Shown: positions 33,205 to 42,540, counted from the stretch's first letter. The stretch: DNA of 42,605 nucleotides from Lachnospiraceae bacterium (GCA_900759665.1 CAAEWE010000024.1:1-42605); one strand, 5' to 3'. The notes: a model not told the origin generated them from the letters alone. Made by a program: numbers and translations.

Positions 33205-33296
33205 ATGCCATAACTGCTGGCATTGAAAAGAAGCGGACAGCATTGCAAATTGCATAAAAATATGATAATATAATTAGGTAGGTATGGCATTTTGCC
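33205..33296 (+). promoter_or_regulatory. promoter region of the GH5_4 gene with two inverted repeats
   Basis: TTGCAA (33243-33248), 17-bp spacer, TAATAT (33266-33271) with a TG before the -10. Upstream lies a perfect inverted repeat ATGCCA-N7-TGGCAT (33205-33223), and downstream the hairpin GGCA-TTT-TGCC (33286-33296). The first repeat is placed for an activator, the second for a repressor or RNA element. It does not match the catabolite (cre) pattern. Confidence 0.55.
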
Positions 33297-33337
33297 TATA
33301 AAGCGAATTTATATTTTGAAAAAGGAAGGATAATACA

Positions 33338-35818
33338 ATGAGAAAACTCAAAAAACAATTATTGGCGTCTTTTCTTTCGTTAGCAATGGTTGTGAGTTCC
33401 GTAAGCGGAATCGGCATTGCATCCGTAAAAAAGACTGTCAAAGCGGCAGAAACGGAAGTGCCAGGCAATATTGGTGAAGAGCGTACACTGCCAAGCGGAT
33501 TTAAGACCAGAGACAATGGTCAGATGCGTGATAATATGGACTCGGCTGCTTATATGAGCCGGATGGGACTTGGCTGGAACTATGGTAACTCTCTGGAACA
33601 GGCTATTGATACCAGCAAAATGACAGATTCTGAGAAGAAAAAGGTGGATGTCAATTATTGCGAAACATCTGCAAATAATCTGCCGCTCACTCAGAAAAAC
33701 GTAGATACCCTGAAGAAATATGGATTCCGTAATATCCGTATTCCGGTAGCATGGTCTAATCTGATGGAAATCTCAGCAGACAAGAAGACCTATACCATTA
33801 ACGAAGGCTATCTGGAGCGTGTGGAGGAGGTTATTAATTACTGTCTCAATGATGGAATCTACGCCATCGTCAATATTCATTATGATGGTGACTGGTGGGG
33901 ACAGTTTGGTGACAAGGATGAGTCCGTACGTGAGCAGGCATGGGCACGTTTCAGACAGATCTGGACGCAGGTCAGCAACCGGTATAGAGACTATTCCGAT
34001 CGTCTGATCTTTGAGTCTGCCAACGAGGAGCTGGGAGACCGTCTGAATGATGACTGGGTAAACCGCAGCACAAGTGCCAAGACGGGTGTACTTACCGTAG
34101 ATGAACAGTATGAGACCATGAATAAGATCAATCAGGAATTTGTCAATATTGTTCGTAAATCTGGCGGAAACAACGAAAAACGTTATCTGTTGATCGCAGG
34201 CTACAGCACCAATATTGAGAGAACCTGCGATGACCGTTTTGTAATGCCAACTGATCCGATTGCAGAAAATGGTGTGAGCAAGCTTAGCGTATCCGTTCAT
34301 TACTATACTCCATGGAACTATTGTGGTGGAAGTGAGTATCATCAGGGAGAAGGAGATGCAGCACGTCTCTTTGACTGGGGTACCGATGAACAGATCCAGG
34401 CTATGCATCAGGATCTGGACATGATGAGCAAGTTTACACAGAAGGGCTATGGTGTGATCATTGGTGAGTATGGTGTTCAGACAACGGCTGCAGATGGTGT
34501 TGCTAATTATATTTACGAAATGGGACAGTATGCACTGGAGAAGGGAATGATTCCGGTGCTCTGGGACAATGGAACCTGGTTTAACCGCGAGAAAAATGTG
34601 ATGTCCTATGATGATGTTGCACAGGCGGTTCTTGATATGACAGGAGCGGAGGGAATCACCAAGAAGACAAAGGTGAATACCGGAAAGCCGCTTTATACAG
34701 AGGTAAAAAGCGAGGAAGGTCTCACACCGGTCTACACATGGGAAGGAAGCTGGAAAAAGAACGGCGGCGACAATGAAACATATTGTGAGCCAAAGCTTAC
34801 AGTGCCATCAAACGATGGAACGAATGACTGGTATTTCCACTGCAACAGCTATGGATACTGGGCAGTTGTTTATTCGGAAGCATTAAAGAATGTCAAGCAT
34901 TTGTATGTCCGTGTTACCTGCAAGGACAATGATATTGACAGCTCCACTCTTCAGATTGCCAATGCAGACTTTAAGGAAGCATATCCACCGGAAAAAGGTT
35001 TATATGATGAGAATGAGGCACTTAAGGTGGCAAACAAGGGTGCACTGGAAAACTGCAGTAACGGAAAAGAGACCGGTGTAATGGCTGAGGATGAGTGGAG
35101 CGGCAAGATCTTCTCGATTGATGAGGATATTTTGCAGGGCAAGAGTATTCTGTGGATGTCAGCATCCAATAAACCGGTAATTACAAAGATTGAGCTGTTT
35201 GCATCAGACGAGCCATTTCCGAATGTTACTCCATTGCCGGTGAAACCGAGAAGATCTCCGGTTCCGATTCCGGCACAGGATCCTAGTGCAGCACCGAGCC
35301 AGAGCCCGGCATCTGTTCCGACAAACACTCCGGCAGCGGCAAAGACACCGACGGCTTCAGCAGTTGTAACCTCTGCACCGGCGATTGCCAAGGGTGATGT
35401 TGTAAAGGATAAGACAGCTTCTTATAAGATCTCCAATGTTAATAAGAAGACAGTAGAGTACAAAGCACCGGTCAGAAAAAACAAAAAGACCGTTGTGATT
35501 CCGGCTACGATCAAGGTAAATGGTGTCACTTATAAGGTAAACTCCATTGCCAAAAATGCATTTAAGAATAACAAAAAGCTCAGTAAAGTAACAATCAGTG
35601 CCAACATTACATCCATTGGTGCAAATGCATTCTCCGGATGTAAATCATTGAAAAATGTTGTGATCAAGACAACGAAGCTGAAAGCAGTTGGCAAAAATGC
35701 ATTCAAGGGCATTCAGAAAAAAGCAGTATTCAAAGTGCCGGCAAAGAAGCTGAAGGCATACAGAAAATTGCTGGGAAGTAAAGCCGGCATCAAAAAAACA
35801 ATGAAAATTAAAAAATAA
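33338..35818 (+). CDS. secreted GH5_4 endoglucanase with LRR_5-like tail
   Basis: An 826-aa exported glucanase. Signal peptide at 1 to about 37 (VKA/AET). The GH5 subfamily 4 barrel covers about 65-440: GLGWNYGNSLE, NIRIPVAWSN, NIHYDGDWW, acid/base Glu230 in FESANEELG, SVHYYTPWNYCG, nucleophile Glu377 in IIGEYG. GH5_4 enzymes act on xyloglucan, lichenan or carboxymethyl cellulose. A beta-sandwich module of unassigned binding type follows (about 455-620), then a Pro/Ala/Ser/Thr linker (about 627-685) and a basic leucine-rich LRR_5/BspA-like tail (about 735-826: NAFKNNKKLSKVTI, NAFSGCKSLKNVVI). No LPXTG. Own promoter upstream. Confidence 0.92.
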   Translation: MRKLKKQLLASFLSLAMVVSSVSGIGIASVKKTVKAAETEVPGNIGEERTLPSGFKTRDNGQMRDNMDSAAYMSRMGLGWNYGNSLEQAIDTSKMTDSEKKKVDVNYCETSANNLPLTQKNVDTLKKYGFRNIRIPVAWSNLMEISADKKTYTINEGYLERVEEVINYCLNDGIYAIVNIHYDGDWWGQFGDKDESVREQAWARFRQIWTQVSNRYRDYSDRLIFESANEELGDRLNDDWVNRSTSAKTGVLTVDEQYETMNKINQEFVNIVRKSGGNNEKRYLLIAGYSTNIERTCDDRFVMPTDPIAENGVSKLSVSVHYYTPWNYCGGSEYHQGEGDAARLFDWGTDEQIQAMHQDLDMMSKFTQKGYGVIIGEYGVQTTAADGVANYIYEMGQYALEKGMIPVLWDNGTWFNREKNVMSYDDVAQAVLDMTGAEGITKKTKVNTGKPLYTEVKSEEGLTPVYTWEGSWKKNGGDNETYCEPKLTVPSNDGTNDWYFHCNSYGYWAVVYSEALKNVKHLYVRVTCKDNDIDSSTLQIANADFKEAYPPEKGLYDENEALKVANKGALENCSNGKETGVMAEDEWSGKIFSIDEDILQGKSILWMSASNKPVITKIELFASDEPFPNVTPLPVKPRRSPVPIPAQDPSAAPSQSPASVPTNTPAAAKTPTASAVVTSAPAIAKGDVVKDKTASYKISNVNKKTVEYKAPVRKNKKTVVIPATIKVNGVTYKVNSIAKNAFKNNKKLSKVTISANITSIGANAFSGCKSLKNVVIKTTKLKAVGKNAFKGIQKKAVFKVPAKKLKAYRKLLGSKAGIKKTMKIKK

Positions 35819-35841
35819 TTCATATATTATAAGACGAAGTG

Positions 35842-35850
35842 TGGTATGAT
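35842..35850 (+). promoter_or_regulatory. extended -10 promoter of the orphan RNA
   Basis: TGGTATGAT (35842-35850) is an extended -10 element; no clear -35 lies 17 bp upstream. It starts 23 nt after the GH5_4 stop codon and just before the structured region. Confidence 0.45.
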
Positions 35851-35856
35851 AACTTC

Positions 35857-35966
35857 ACAATCCGGGTGCCTGCACCTGCCGCATGTTACGTTTTATGATC
35901 AATGAGAGTTTTACGGCTCAGAACATATGAAAGGAACCCGGCCAAAGGATGCCGGGTTCCTTTTTT
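35857..35966 (+). ncRNA. candidate structured non-coding RNA or unknown riboswitch
   Basis: About 110 nt with no convincing ORF, ending in a perfect terminator (35933-35966). CCGGGT (35862-35867) is complementary to ACCCGG (35936-35941), the 5' arm of that terminator, and ATGTT (35883-35887) to AACAT (35922-35926), with an inner CGT/ACG. Pairing of the first set would break the terminator, as in an expression-platform switch. A rival local hairpin GGTG-CCTG-CACC exists (35865-35876). It fits no riboswitch consensus that I know. An ordinary 3' UTR of the GH5_4 gene is the alternative. Confidence 0.45.
35933..35966 (+). terminator. perfect intrinsic terminator upstream of the GH3 gene
   Basis: GGAACCCGGC (35933-35942), loop CAAAGGAT, GCCGGGTTCC (35951-35960), then TTTTTT. 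Ends the orphan RNA and any GH5_4 readthrough. Confidence 0.95.
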
Positions 35967-36005
35967 AACTCGATTTTGCATGGTAATAGATCACTGTGTG
36001 AAGTT

Positions 36006-36033
36006 TTGACGATTAAGAAACAACCTATATAAT
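36006..36033 (+). promoter_or_regulatory. promoter of the GH3 gene
   Basis: TTGACG (36006-36011), 16-bp spacer, TATAAT (36028-36033). Only about 20 nt of leader, including AGGAGGA (36042-36048), before the ATG at 36057. Confidence 0.75.
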
Positions 36034-36056
36034 AAATACTTCAGGAGGAAACGATC

Positions 36057-39000
36057 ATGTCAGATAATAATATGAACAGAAACAATCCTTTGTGGGATAC
36101 GGAGAGAACCATGGAAGAAAGACTGGACTATCTGGTTCATGAATTGACATTAGAAGAAAAATTTTCCTGTCTTGGCACGGGGAATCCGACCATAGAGCGG
36201 CTGGGAATCCCATCCTTTTTTGTGGGGTGTGAGGGGGCTCACGGGTTACAGATGCGCCACGATCAGAGCTTTGATAAGGGAGAGCCGCAGCCAACGACGA
36301 TTTTCCCAAATCCTGTCGGTATGAGTGCTACCTGGGATCCGGAGCTGATCCGTAAGGCAGGGGAAGTAGTAGGTACCGAGGCGAGAGCTGTCTTTGAAAA
36401 GGATGGACGAAGAGGCGGATTGTGTCTGTGGGCTCCGACTATTGACATGGAGCGGGATCCCCGCTGGGGACGTACCGAGGAGGCATATGGAGAGGATCCG
36501 TATCTTACCGGAAAGATGGCATCCGCATATATTCGCGGAATGCGAGGAGAGGGAGAAACGATACGCTGTGGAGCTACATTAAAGCATTTTTATGCCAACA
36601 ATGTGGAGGATGGACGTGTCTGGAAGTCCTCATCTATTGATCCACGGAATAAACAGGAATATTATCTGGAGCCATTTCGTCGTGCCGTGACGGAGGGCGG
36701 TGCCGAGGCGATGATGACCTCCTACAATGAGATTAACGGTGTGCCCGCGATCCTGAATCATGAGGTACAAAAGATTGCCAAGGAGCAATGGGGCGTACAT
36801 CATGTGGTATGCGATGGCGGCGATATGAAACAGACGGTAGACTGTCATCATTATTACGGTTCTCATACGGAGACTATTGCCGAGGGATTAAAGGCAGGGA
36901 TTGACTGTTTTACGGATGATATTGATGCCGTGATCGAGGGAGCGAGAGAGGCGTATGAGTTGGGGATGATCGACATGGCGGACATCGACCGTGCACTGCG
37001 GTGTCATTTTAGTACGCTGATCCGTCTGGGATTATTTGATCCGCAGGAGACTGTCCCGGATTACGGACTAAATCTTCCAGAGTTTCAGCAGCTGGCGGGA
37101 GAGGTTACCGCAGAATCCGTTGTACTCCTTAAGAATGACGAAATCGACGGACAGAAGCTGTTGCCATTGGATCGGAAGCAGGTGACATCCCATCATAAGC
37201 TCGCAGTGATCGGACCTTCCGCCGAAGAGTGGTTCCTGGACTGGTACTCCGGCATTCCGCCCTATGCGGTGACGCCGCTGCAGGGAATCCGTGATGCCGT
37301 ATCTCATCCGGAAAATGTAATCTTTGAGTCAGGTGTGCCAAAGCTTAAGATTGCCTGTGGAGATAAATATCTGGGTCTGCTGGAGGATGGAGAGACACTT
37401 GGTCTGGTCGAAGAGGACAAGGCAGAAATCTTCGAGTCCGTTTTATGGGACAAGGAGCAGCTGACATTAAAAGCAGAGAGCAATGGTTGTTATCTGACGG
37501 CTCTGGACGGCTGTGATGAGGATGAAGTGTATCGCGGCGGTATTTTTAAGGCTTGCTCTGAGAGGGCATTTGGATGGTTTGTCAAGGAGGCATTCCATGC
37601 ACAGGTCAATCTTACGGATTTAAAAGAGTCCGGGGAAAAAGGTATGTCTCTGGCGGTTGGCAGTCACTTCAAAAGTATTCTGGAAAACGGGGAAGAATTT
37701 CTGTTAAAGGCATGGAATGGCAGCGGTCTTTATGTGGACGGGCAGAACCGGATCCGTGTCCGGGATGGTCAGGGTTTTGCAGAGGATGGAGAGGTGCGCC
37801 GGATCGTAAGCTGCACCGATGTCCATGGACATCAGGTATTTGCAGAAGATTTTAAAGCGGAGCGAAGCGGCGGCATCTATGAGACGGTCACAGGTCAGAA
37901 ATACCGGACACTGCCCGCACTTTGTCCGGTTCTGGTAAAGGATGGCATCCAGGCAGCACGCGAGGCAGCAGCTCAGGCAGATAACGTGATCTATGTGGGC
38001 GGGGCACATCCGATGATCACCTGTAAGGAGGAAGTGGATCGGAAGGATATTGACTTTCCGGTTTATCAGAGACAGCTTCTGCAGGCGGTATATCAGGAAA
38101 ATCACAGGGTCATCGCAGCACTTGTTACCAGTGTGCCTTATGCTATTGGCTGGGAGAAACAGCATCTACCGGTAATTCTTACGATGGCAGGCGGCAGTAT
38201 GGAGCTGGGAAATGGTCTGGCAGATATCCTGTTTGGAAAAAAAGCACCTGCCGGGCGGTTAAATATGACATGGTACCGCGATACAGAGCAGCTTCCGGAT
38301 ATGGATGATTATGACATTATCCAGAAGGAAAGAACATATCAGTATTTTAAGGGGGAGGTGCTGTATCCATTTGGATATGGTTTGACGTATGCACCGACGG
38401 AGATTGATGCACTCACAGCGAAGGTTTCCACTGATGAAAAGTATATTGATGTCACCTGCACTGTACGAAATATGGGACAGGTGAGAGATGCACTTCCGCC
38501 GCAGGATGAAGTGGTTCAGATTTATTATACGAAGAAGGATTCTGCCGTAAAACGCCCGATCCGGACATTGATCGCATTTAAAAGAGTAAAGGATCTGGAA
38601 GCGAGAGAAGAGCGGACAGTTTCATTCCGGATTCCGGTTGAGGATCTGATGTATTATGATACGATTCAGCGAAAGAAGCTTTTGGAACCGGGAACTTATG
38701 AGATTCAGGCAGGCCATTCCTCCGCTGACATAGACGTTGTGGTTACAGCCACACTGAAGGGGCAGGAGAGAGGATACCGGGACGGCGGTCTCTGGCAGCC
38801 GGCAGATCACTATGACCGCTCACGGAACGGATACTTGTGGGAAGGACATATGGGGTATGACAGTGTCGCACACAGAGCCGATGCACATGTCCCGGAAGAA
38901 TTATTTGAAAAAGTGGGCGGCTTGTGGCAGAATATAAATGAGGTGACCAGAGAGGAGAAGTCCGGGGAACGGCTGGATGACTGTCTGGTTCTGGAGTATG

Positions 39001-39326
39001 ACCGTGTCCGCCTGCCGGAGGAGACAGCATACCTTGTGCTGGATGCGGATGCCGTGCCGGAGAGTACGGTGGATGTATTTATCAATGACATACATAATAC
39101 GTCCTATATTGTGCCTGATTTTGAGGATCTGTCCGGTGCCGGAGATAATCCGGGATGGGCGGCAGCGGCGACGGCAAAGAATGCACCTCACGGCAGAATA
39201 TTCCGCCAGCTTCTGATACCGGTCGAGGGTCTGGAAACATCGAAAGAACCTGTAACCCTGCGGCTCCGCTGTCAGGGAGATCTTAAGATCTGCCGGTGGA
39301 GATTTGTAAAAGGAAATACAAAGTAA
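36057..39326 (+). CDS. large cytosolic GH3 glycosidase with inserted beta-rich domain
   Basis: A 1089-aa family 3 glycoside hydrolase, well above the usual 700-850 aa. The barrel (about 15-340) has EGAHGLQMR, APTIDMERDPRWGRTEEAYGED, TLKHFYANN and nucleophile Asp253 in VVCDGGDMKQ. The alpha/beta sandwich starts at about 345 (VVLLKNDE) but is interrupted at about 428-600 by a beta-rich insert (KIACGDKYLGLLEDG, LKAESNGCYLTALDG) resembling a fascin-like beta-trefoil. It resumes with NVIYVGGAHPM and AGRLNMTWY. A FnIII-like domain (about 785-900) and a further C-terminal beta domain follow. No signal peptide. GH3 group is nearest to xylan beta-xylosidase-like enzymes; substrate not certain. Confidence 0.88.
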   Translation: MSDNNMNRNNPLWDTERTMEERLDYLVHELTLEEKFSCLGTGNPTIERLGIPSFFVGCEGAHGLQMRHDQSFDKGEPQPTTIFPNPVGMSATWDPELIRKAGEVVGTEARAVFEKDGRRGGLCLWAPTIDMERDPRWGRTEEAYGEDPYLTGKMASAYIRGMRGEGETIRCGATLKHFYANNVEDGRVWKSSSIDPRNKQEYYLEPFRRAVTEGGAEAMMTSYNEINGVPAILNHEVQKIAKEQWGVHHVVCDGGDMKQTVDCHHYYGSHTETIAEGLKAGIDCFTDDIDAVIEGAREAYELGMIDMADIDRALRCHFSTLIRLGLFDPQETVPDYGLNLPEFQQLAGEVTAESVVLLKNDEIDGQKLLPLDRKQVTSHHKLAVIGPSAEEWFLDWYSGIPPYAVTPLQGIRDAVSHPENVIFESGVPKLKIACGDKYLGLLEDGETLGLVEEDKAEIFESVLWDKEQLTLKAESNGCYLTALDGCDEDEVYRGGIFKACSERAFGWFVKEAFHAQVNLTDLKESGEKGMSLAVGSHFKSILENGEEFLLKAWNGSGLYVDGQNRIRVRDGQGFAEDGEVRRIVSCTDVHGHQVFAEDFKAERSGGIYETVTGQKYRTLPALCPVLVKDGIQAAREAAAQADNVIYVGGAHPMITCKEEVDRKDIDFPVYQRQLLQAVYQENHRVIAALVTSVPYAIGWEKQHLPVILTMAGGSMELGNGLADILFGKKAPAGRLNMTWYRDTEQLPDMDDYDIIQKERTYQYFKGEVLYPFGYGLTYAPTEIDALTAKVSTDEKYIDVTCTVRNMGQVRDALPPQDEVVQIYYTKKDSAVKRPIRTLIAFKRVKDLEAREERTVSFRIPVEDLMYYDTIQRKKLLEPGTYEIQAGHSSADIDVVVTATLKGQERGYRDGGLWQPADHYDRSRNGYLWEGHMGYDSVAHRADAHVPEELFEKVGGLWQNINEVTREEKSGERLDDCLVLEYDRVRLPEETAYLVLDADAVPESTVDVFINDIHNTSYIVPDFEDLSGAGDNPGWAAAATAKNAPHGRIFRQLLIPVEGLETSKEPVTLRLRCQGDLKICRWRFVKGNTK

Positions 39327-39361
39327 ATTGAAATCACATGATGTGTAGAACGGAGGATGAT

Positions 39362-39745
39362 ATGGAAACAAATTTTATCTGGAAAGAACGAAAAAGAAAT
39401 GCACTGGGTCTGCCGTGGACATTTACCAAGTATGCCCTGACGGATGACAGACTTTTTATCACGACCGGTCTGTTAAAAACGGTTGAGGACGAGGTGCGCC
39501 TGTATCGTATTATGGACCTGTCCCTGAGTCAGACCTTGTCCCAGAAGATTTTTGGGATCGGAACCATTCAGGTTTCCTCAGCGGATAAGAGCATGAAAGA
39601 CTTCGAGATAAAAAATATCAAGAAGCCGAGAGAGGTTAAGGAGCAGTTATCCAAGCTGGTAGAGGAAAACCGTGACAAAAAGCGCGTGACAAACCGCGAG
39701 TTTATGGGAGAGGATGCCGATTTTGACGATGATGATGACCGGTAG
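39362..39745 (+). CDS. bacterial PH-domain protein
   Basis: A 127-aa cytosolic protein. Residues about 18-100 read as one bacterial pleckstrin-homology-like domain (bPH_2 type): KYALTDDRLFITTGLL, then VEDEVRLYRIMDLSLSQ and GIGTIQVSSAD. A charged C-terminal helix and a very acidic end (DADFDDDDDR) follow. No membrane segment, unlike YdbS/YdbT proteins. The start at 39362 has CGGAGGA (39351-39357) close upstream; an earlier in-frame ATG at 39338 has none. It may be read with the GH3 gene, 35 nt away. Function of the family is poorly known. Confidence 0.8.
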   Translation: METNFIWKERKRNALGLPWTFTKYALTDDRLFITTGLLKTVEDEVRLYRIMDLSLSQTLSQKIFGIGTIQVSSADKSMKDFEIKNIKKPREVKEQLSKLVEENRDKKRVTNREFMGEDADFDDDDDR

Positions 39746-39800
39746 AAATGATTCCCGCATAAAAAATGTCAAAAAACTCTTTTCATACGTGGGAGGAGTG

Positions 39801-39809
39801 TGTTATACT
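39801..39809 (+). promoter_or_regulatory. extended -10 promoter of ppdK
   Basis: TGTTATACT (39801-39809) gives an extended -10, with a weak TTTCAT at 39781-39786 in -35 position. Leader of about 80 nt to ppdK. Confidence 0.55.
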
Positions 39810-39897
39810 AGAAACAGCGATGTGGCAGTCCGTGGGCGAAGTGCGTCCGTCTGTCGATATCAACAATATAATTATAAATATAGGAGGTAACTTTACA

Positions 39898-42540
39898 ATG
39901 GCAAACAAATGGGTGTATATGTTTAGCGAAGGCGACATGACCATGCGTAACTTACTCGGTGGTAAGGGTGCGAACCTTGCAGAGATGACCAACATCGGTC
40001 TTCCTGTACCACAGGGTTTTACAGTAACTACAGAGGCTTGTACACAGTATTATGAGGATGGCCGTCAGATCAATGACGAGATCATGGCTCAGATCATGGA
40101 CGGCGTAAAGAAGATGGAGGAGATCAACGGCAAGAAGTTCGGTGACTCTGAGAATCCACTTCTCGTTTCTGTTCGTTCCGGTGCCCGCGCATCTATGCCT
40201 GGTATGATGGATACAATCCTGAACCTTGGTCTTAACGATGACGTAGTAGCTACTATGATCAAGGGTAACCCTGATCCAACATTCGAGCGTTTCGTATATG
40301 ATTCATACAGACGTTTCATCCAGATGTTCTCTGATGTCGTTATGGAAGTTGGTAAGAAGTATTTCGAGCAGCTCATCGACAAGATGAAAGAAGAGAAGGG
40401 TGTTAAGTATGACGTTGATCTGACTGCTCAGGATCTTAAGACTCTGGCAGAGCAGTTCAAGGCTGAGTACAAGAACCAGTTAGGTACAGACTTCCCATCT
40501 GATCCTGTAGAGCAGATGAAGCTGGCTGTAGAGGCTGTATTCCGTTCATGGGACAACCCTCGTGCAAACGTATACCGTCGTGACAATGATATCCCTTATT
40601 CATGGGGTACAGCAGTTAACGTAATGCCTATGGTATTCGGTAACCTGAATAATGAGTCCGGTACAGGTGTTGCATTTACCCGTGACCCTGCAACAGGTGA
40701 GAACAAGCTGATGGGTGAGTTCCTGATCAACGCACAGGGCGAGGACGTAGTAGCCGGTGTTCGTACACCAATGCCGATCGCTCAGATGGAGCAGGAGTTC
40801 CCAGAGGCATATGCTGAGTTCGTTAAGGTTTGTGATACTCTTGAGAATCACTACCATGATATGCAGGATATGGAGTTTACCGTTGAGAACAAGAAGCTGT
40901 ACATGCTTCAGTGCCGTAACGGTAAGAGAACAGCTCCAGCTGCATTAAAGATTGCTTGTGACCTTGTAGATGAGGGACATAAGACAGAGGAAGAAGCAGT
41001 AGCAATGATCGATCCTCGTAACCTGGATACACTTCTTCATCCACAGTTCGATGCTGCTGAGCTTAAGAAAGCTACTCCGATCGGAAAGGGTCTTGGTGCT
41101 TCTCCGGGAGCTGCTTGTGGTAAGGTCGTATTTACAGCAGAGGATGCTGTAGAGTGGGCTGAGCGTGGCGAGAAGGTTGTACTTGTTCGTCTTGAGACTT
41201 CTCCAGAGGATATCACAGGTATGAAGAGTGCACAGGGTATCCTGACTGTTCGTGGTGGTATGACATCACATGCAGCCGTAGTTGCCCGTGGTATGGGTAC
41301 ATGCTGTGTATCTGGTTGTGGCGACATTGTTATGGACGAAGAGAACAAGAAGTTCGAGCTCGCAGGTAAGACTTATACAGAGGGATCTGAGATCTCTATC
41401 GATGGTACAACAGGTAACATCTATGATGGTCTTATCCCAACTGTTGATGCTACGATCGCTGGTGAGTTCGGCCGTGTAATGGCTTGGGCTGACAAGTATA
41501 GAAAGCTTAAAGTTCGTACAAACGCTGATACACCTGCAGATGCTAAGAAAGCCCGTGAGCTTGGTGCAGAGGGTATTGGTCTTTGCCGTACAGAGCATAT
41601 GTTCTTCGAGGAAGACAGAATCGCTGCTTTCCGTGAGATGATCTGTTCTGATACAGTAGAAGAGAGAGAAGAAGCACTTGCTAAGATCCTTCCATATCAG
41701 CAGGGAGATTTCGAGGCTCTTTATGAGGCACTCGAGGGCAATCCTGTTACCATCCGTTTCTTGGATCCGCCACTTCATGAGTTCGTTCCTACAGAGGAAG
41801 CTGACATCAAGAAGCTTGCTGATGCTAAGGGCAAGAGCGTAGAGGAAATCAAGGCAATCATCGACTCACTGCACGAGTTCAACCCAATGATGGGTCATCG
41901 TGGATGTCGTCTTGCTGTAACATATCCTGAGATTGCTAAGATGCAGACAAGCGCTGTTATCCGTGCAGCAATCAATGTAAAGAAGAAACATCCGGATTGG
42001 ACTGTTGAGCCAGAGATCATGATCCCACTCGTTGGTGACGTGAAAGAGCTTAAGAATGTTAAGGATGTCGTTGTTGCAACAGCTGATGCTGAGATCGCAG
42101 CAGCAGGCGTTGAGATGAAGTACGAAGTTGGTACTATGATCGAGATTCCTCGTGCAGCACTGACAGCTGATCAGATCGCATCAGAGGCTGAGTTCTTCTG
42201 CTTCGGAACAAACGACCTGACTCAGATGACATTCGGTTTCTCTCGTGATGATGCAGGTAAGTTCTTAGATGCTTACTATGATGCTAAGATCTATGAGAGC
42301 GATCCATTTGCTAAGCTTGATCAGACAGGTGTTGGTCAGCTTATGGAGATGGCAGTACAGAAAGGTAAGAAGGTTCGTCCTTCACTTCACTGCGGTATCT
42401 GTGGTGAGCACGGTGGAGATCCTTCATCTGTTGAGTTCTGCCATAAGATTGGTCTGGACTATGTATCATGTTCTCCATTCCGTGTGCCAATCGCACGTCT
42501 GGCAGCAGCACAGGCAGCTATCGCTGACAAGAGTAAATAA
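39898..42540 (+). CDS. ppdK: pyruvate, phosphate dikinase
   Basis: An 880-aa enzyme that interconverts pyruvate, ATP and phosphate with PEP, AMP and pyrophosphate. In anaerobic Clostridia it often serves glycolysis with PPi. Domains in order: ATP-grasp nucleotide-binding part (VSVRSGARASMPGMMDTILNLG), swivelling phosphohistidine domain with His458 in GGMTSHAAVVARGMG, and the PEP/pyruvate barrel with GIGLCRTEHMF, the EIMIPLV strand and the catalytic-cysteine segment LHCGICGEHGG near the end. Length matches the family. ATG 39898 follows AGGAGGT (39882-39888); the frame is open 44 codons upstream, which includes the promoter and so cannot be coding. Codon use leans to T-ending codons, as in very highly expressed genes. 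No terminator is seen before the window ends. Confidence 0.97.
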   Translation: MANKWVYMFSEGDMTMRNLLGGKGANLAEMTNIGLPVPQGFTVTTEACTQYYEDGRQINDEIMAQIMDGVKKMEEINGKKFGDSENPLLVSVRSGARASMPGMMDTILNLGLNDDVVATMIKGNPDPTFERFVYDSYRRFIQMFSDVVMEVGKKYFEQLIDKMKEEKGVKYDVDLTAQDLKTLAEQFKAEYKNQLGTDFPSDPVEQMKLAVEAVFRSWDNPRANVYRRDNDIPYSWGTAVNVMPMVFGNLNNESGTGVAFTRDPATGENKLMGEFLINAQGEDVVAGVRTPMPIAQMEQEFPEAYAEFVKVCDTLENHYHDMQDMEFTVENKKLYMLQCRNGKRTAPAALKIACDLVDEGHKTEEEAVAMIDPRNLDTLLHPQFDAAELKKATPIGKGLGASPGAACGKVVFTAEDAVEWAERGEKVVLVRLETSPEDITGMKSAQGILTVRGGMTSHAAVVARGMGTCCVSGCGDIVMDEENKKFELAGKTYTEGSEISIDGTTGNIYDGLIPTVDATIAGEFGRVMAWADKYRKLKVRTNADTPADAKKARELGAEGIGLCRTEHMFFEEDRIAAFREMICSDTVEEREEALAKILPYQQGDFEALYEALEGNPVTIRFLDPPLHEFVPTEEADIKKLADAKGKSVEEIKAIIDSLHEFNPMMGHRGCRLAVTYPEIAKMQTSAVIRAAINVKKKHPDWTVEPEIMIPLVGDVKELKNVKDVVVATADAEIAAAGVEMKYEVGTMIEIPRAALTADQIASEAEFFCFGTNDLTQMTFGFSRDDAGKFLDAYYDAKIYESDPFAKLDQTGVGQLMEMAVQKGKKVRPSLHCGICGEHGGDPSSVEFCHKIGLDYVSCSPFRVPIARLAAAQAAIADKSK

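Noticed and set aside
39766..39897. 44-codon N-terminal extension of PPDK
   Set aside because: It covers the promoter and the ribosome site; the family starts at the ATG at 39898.
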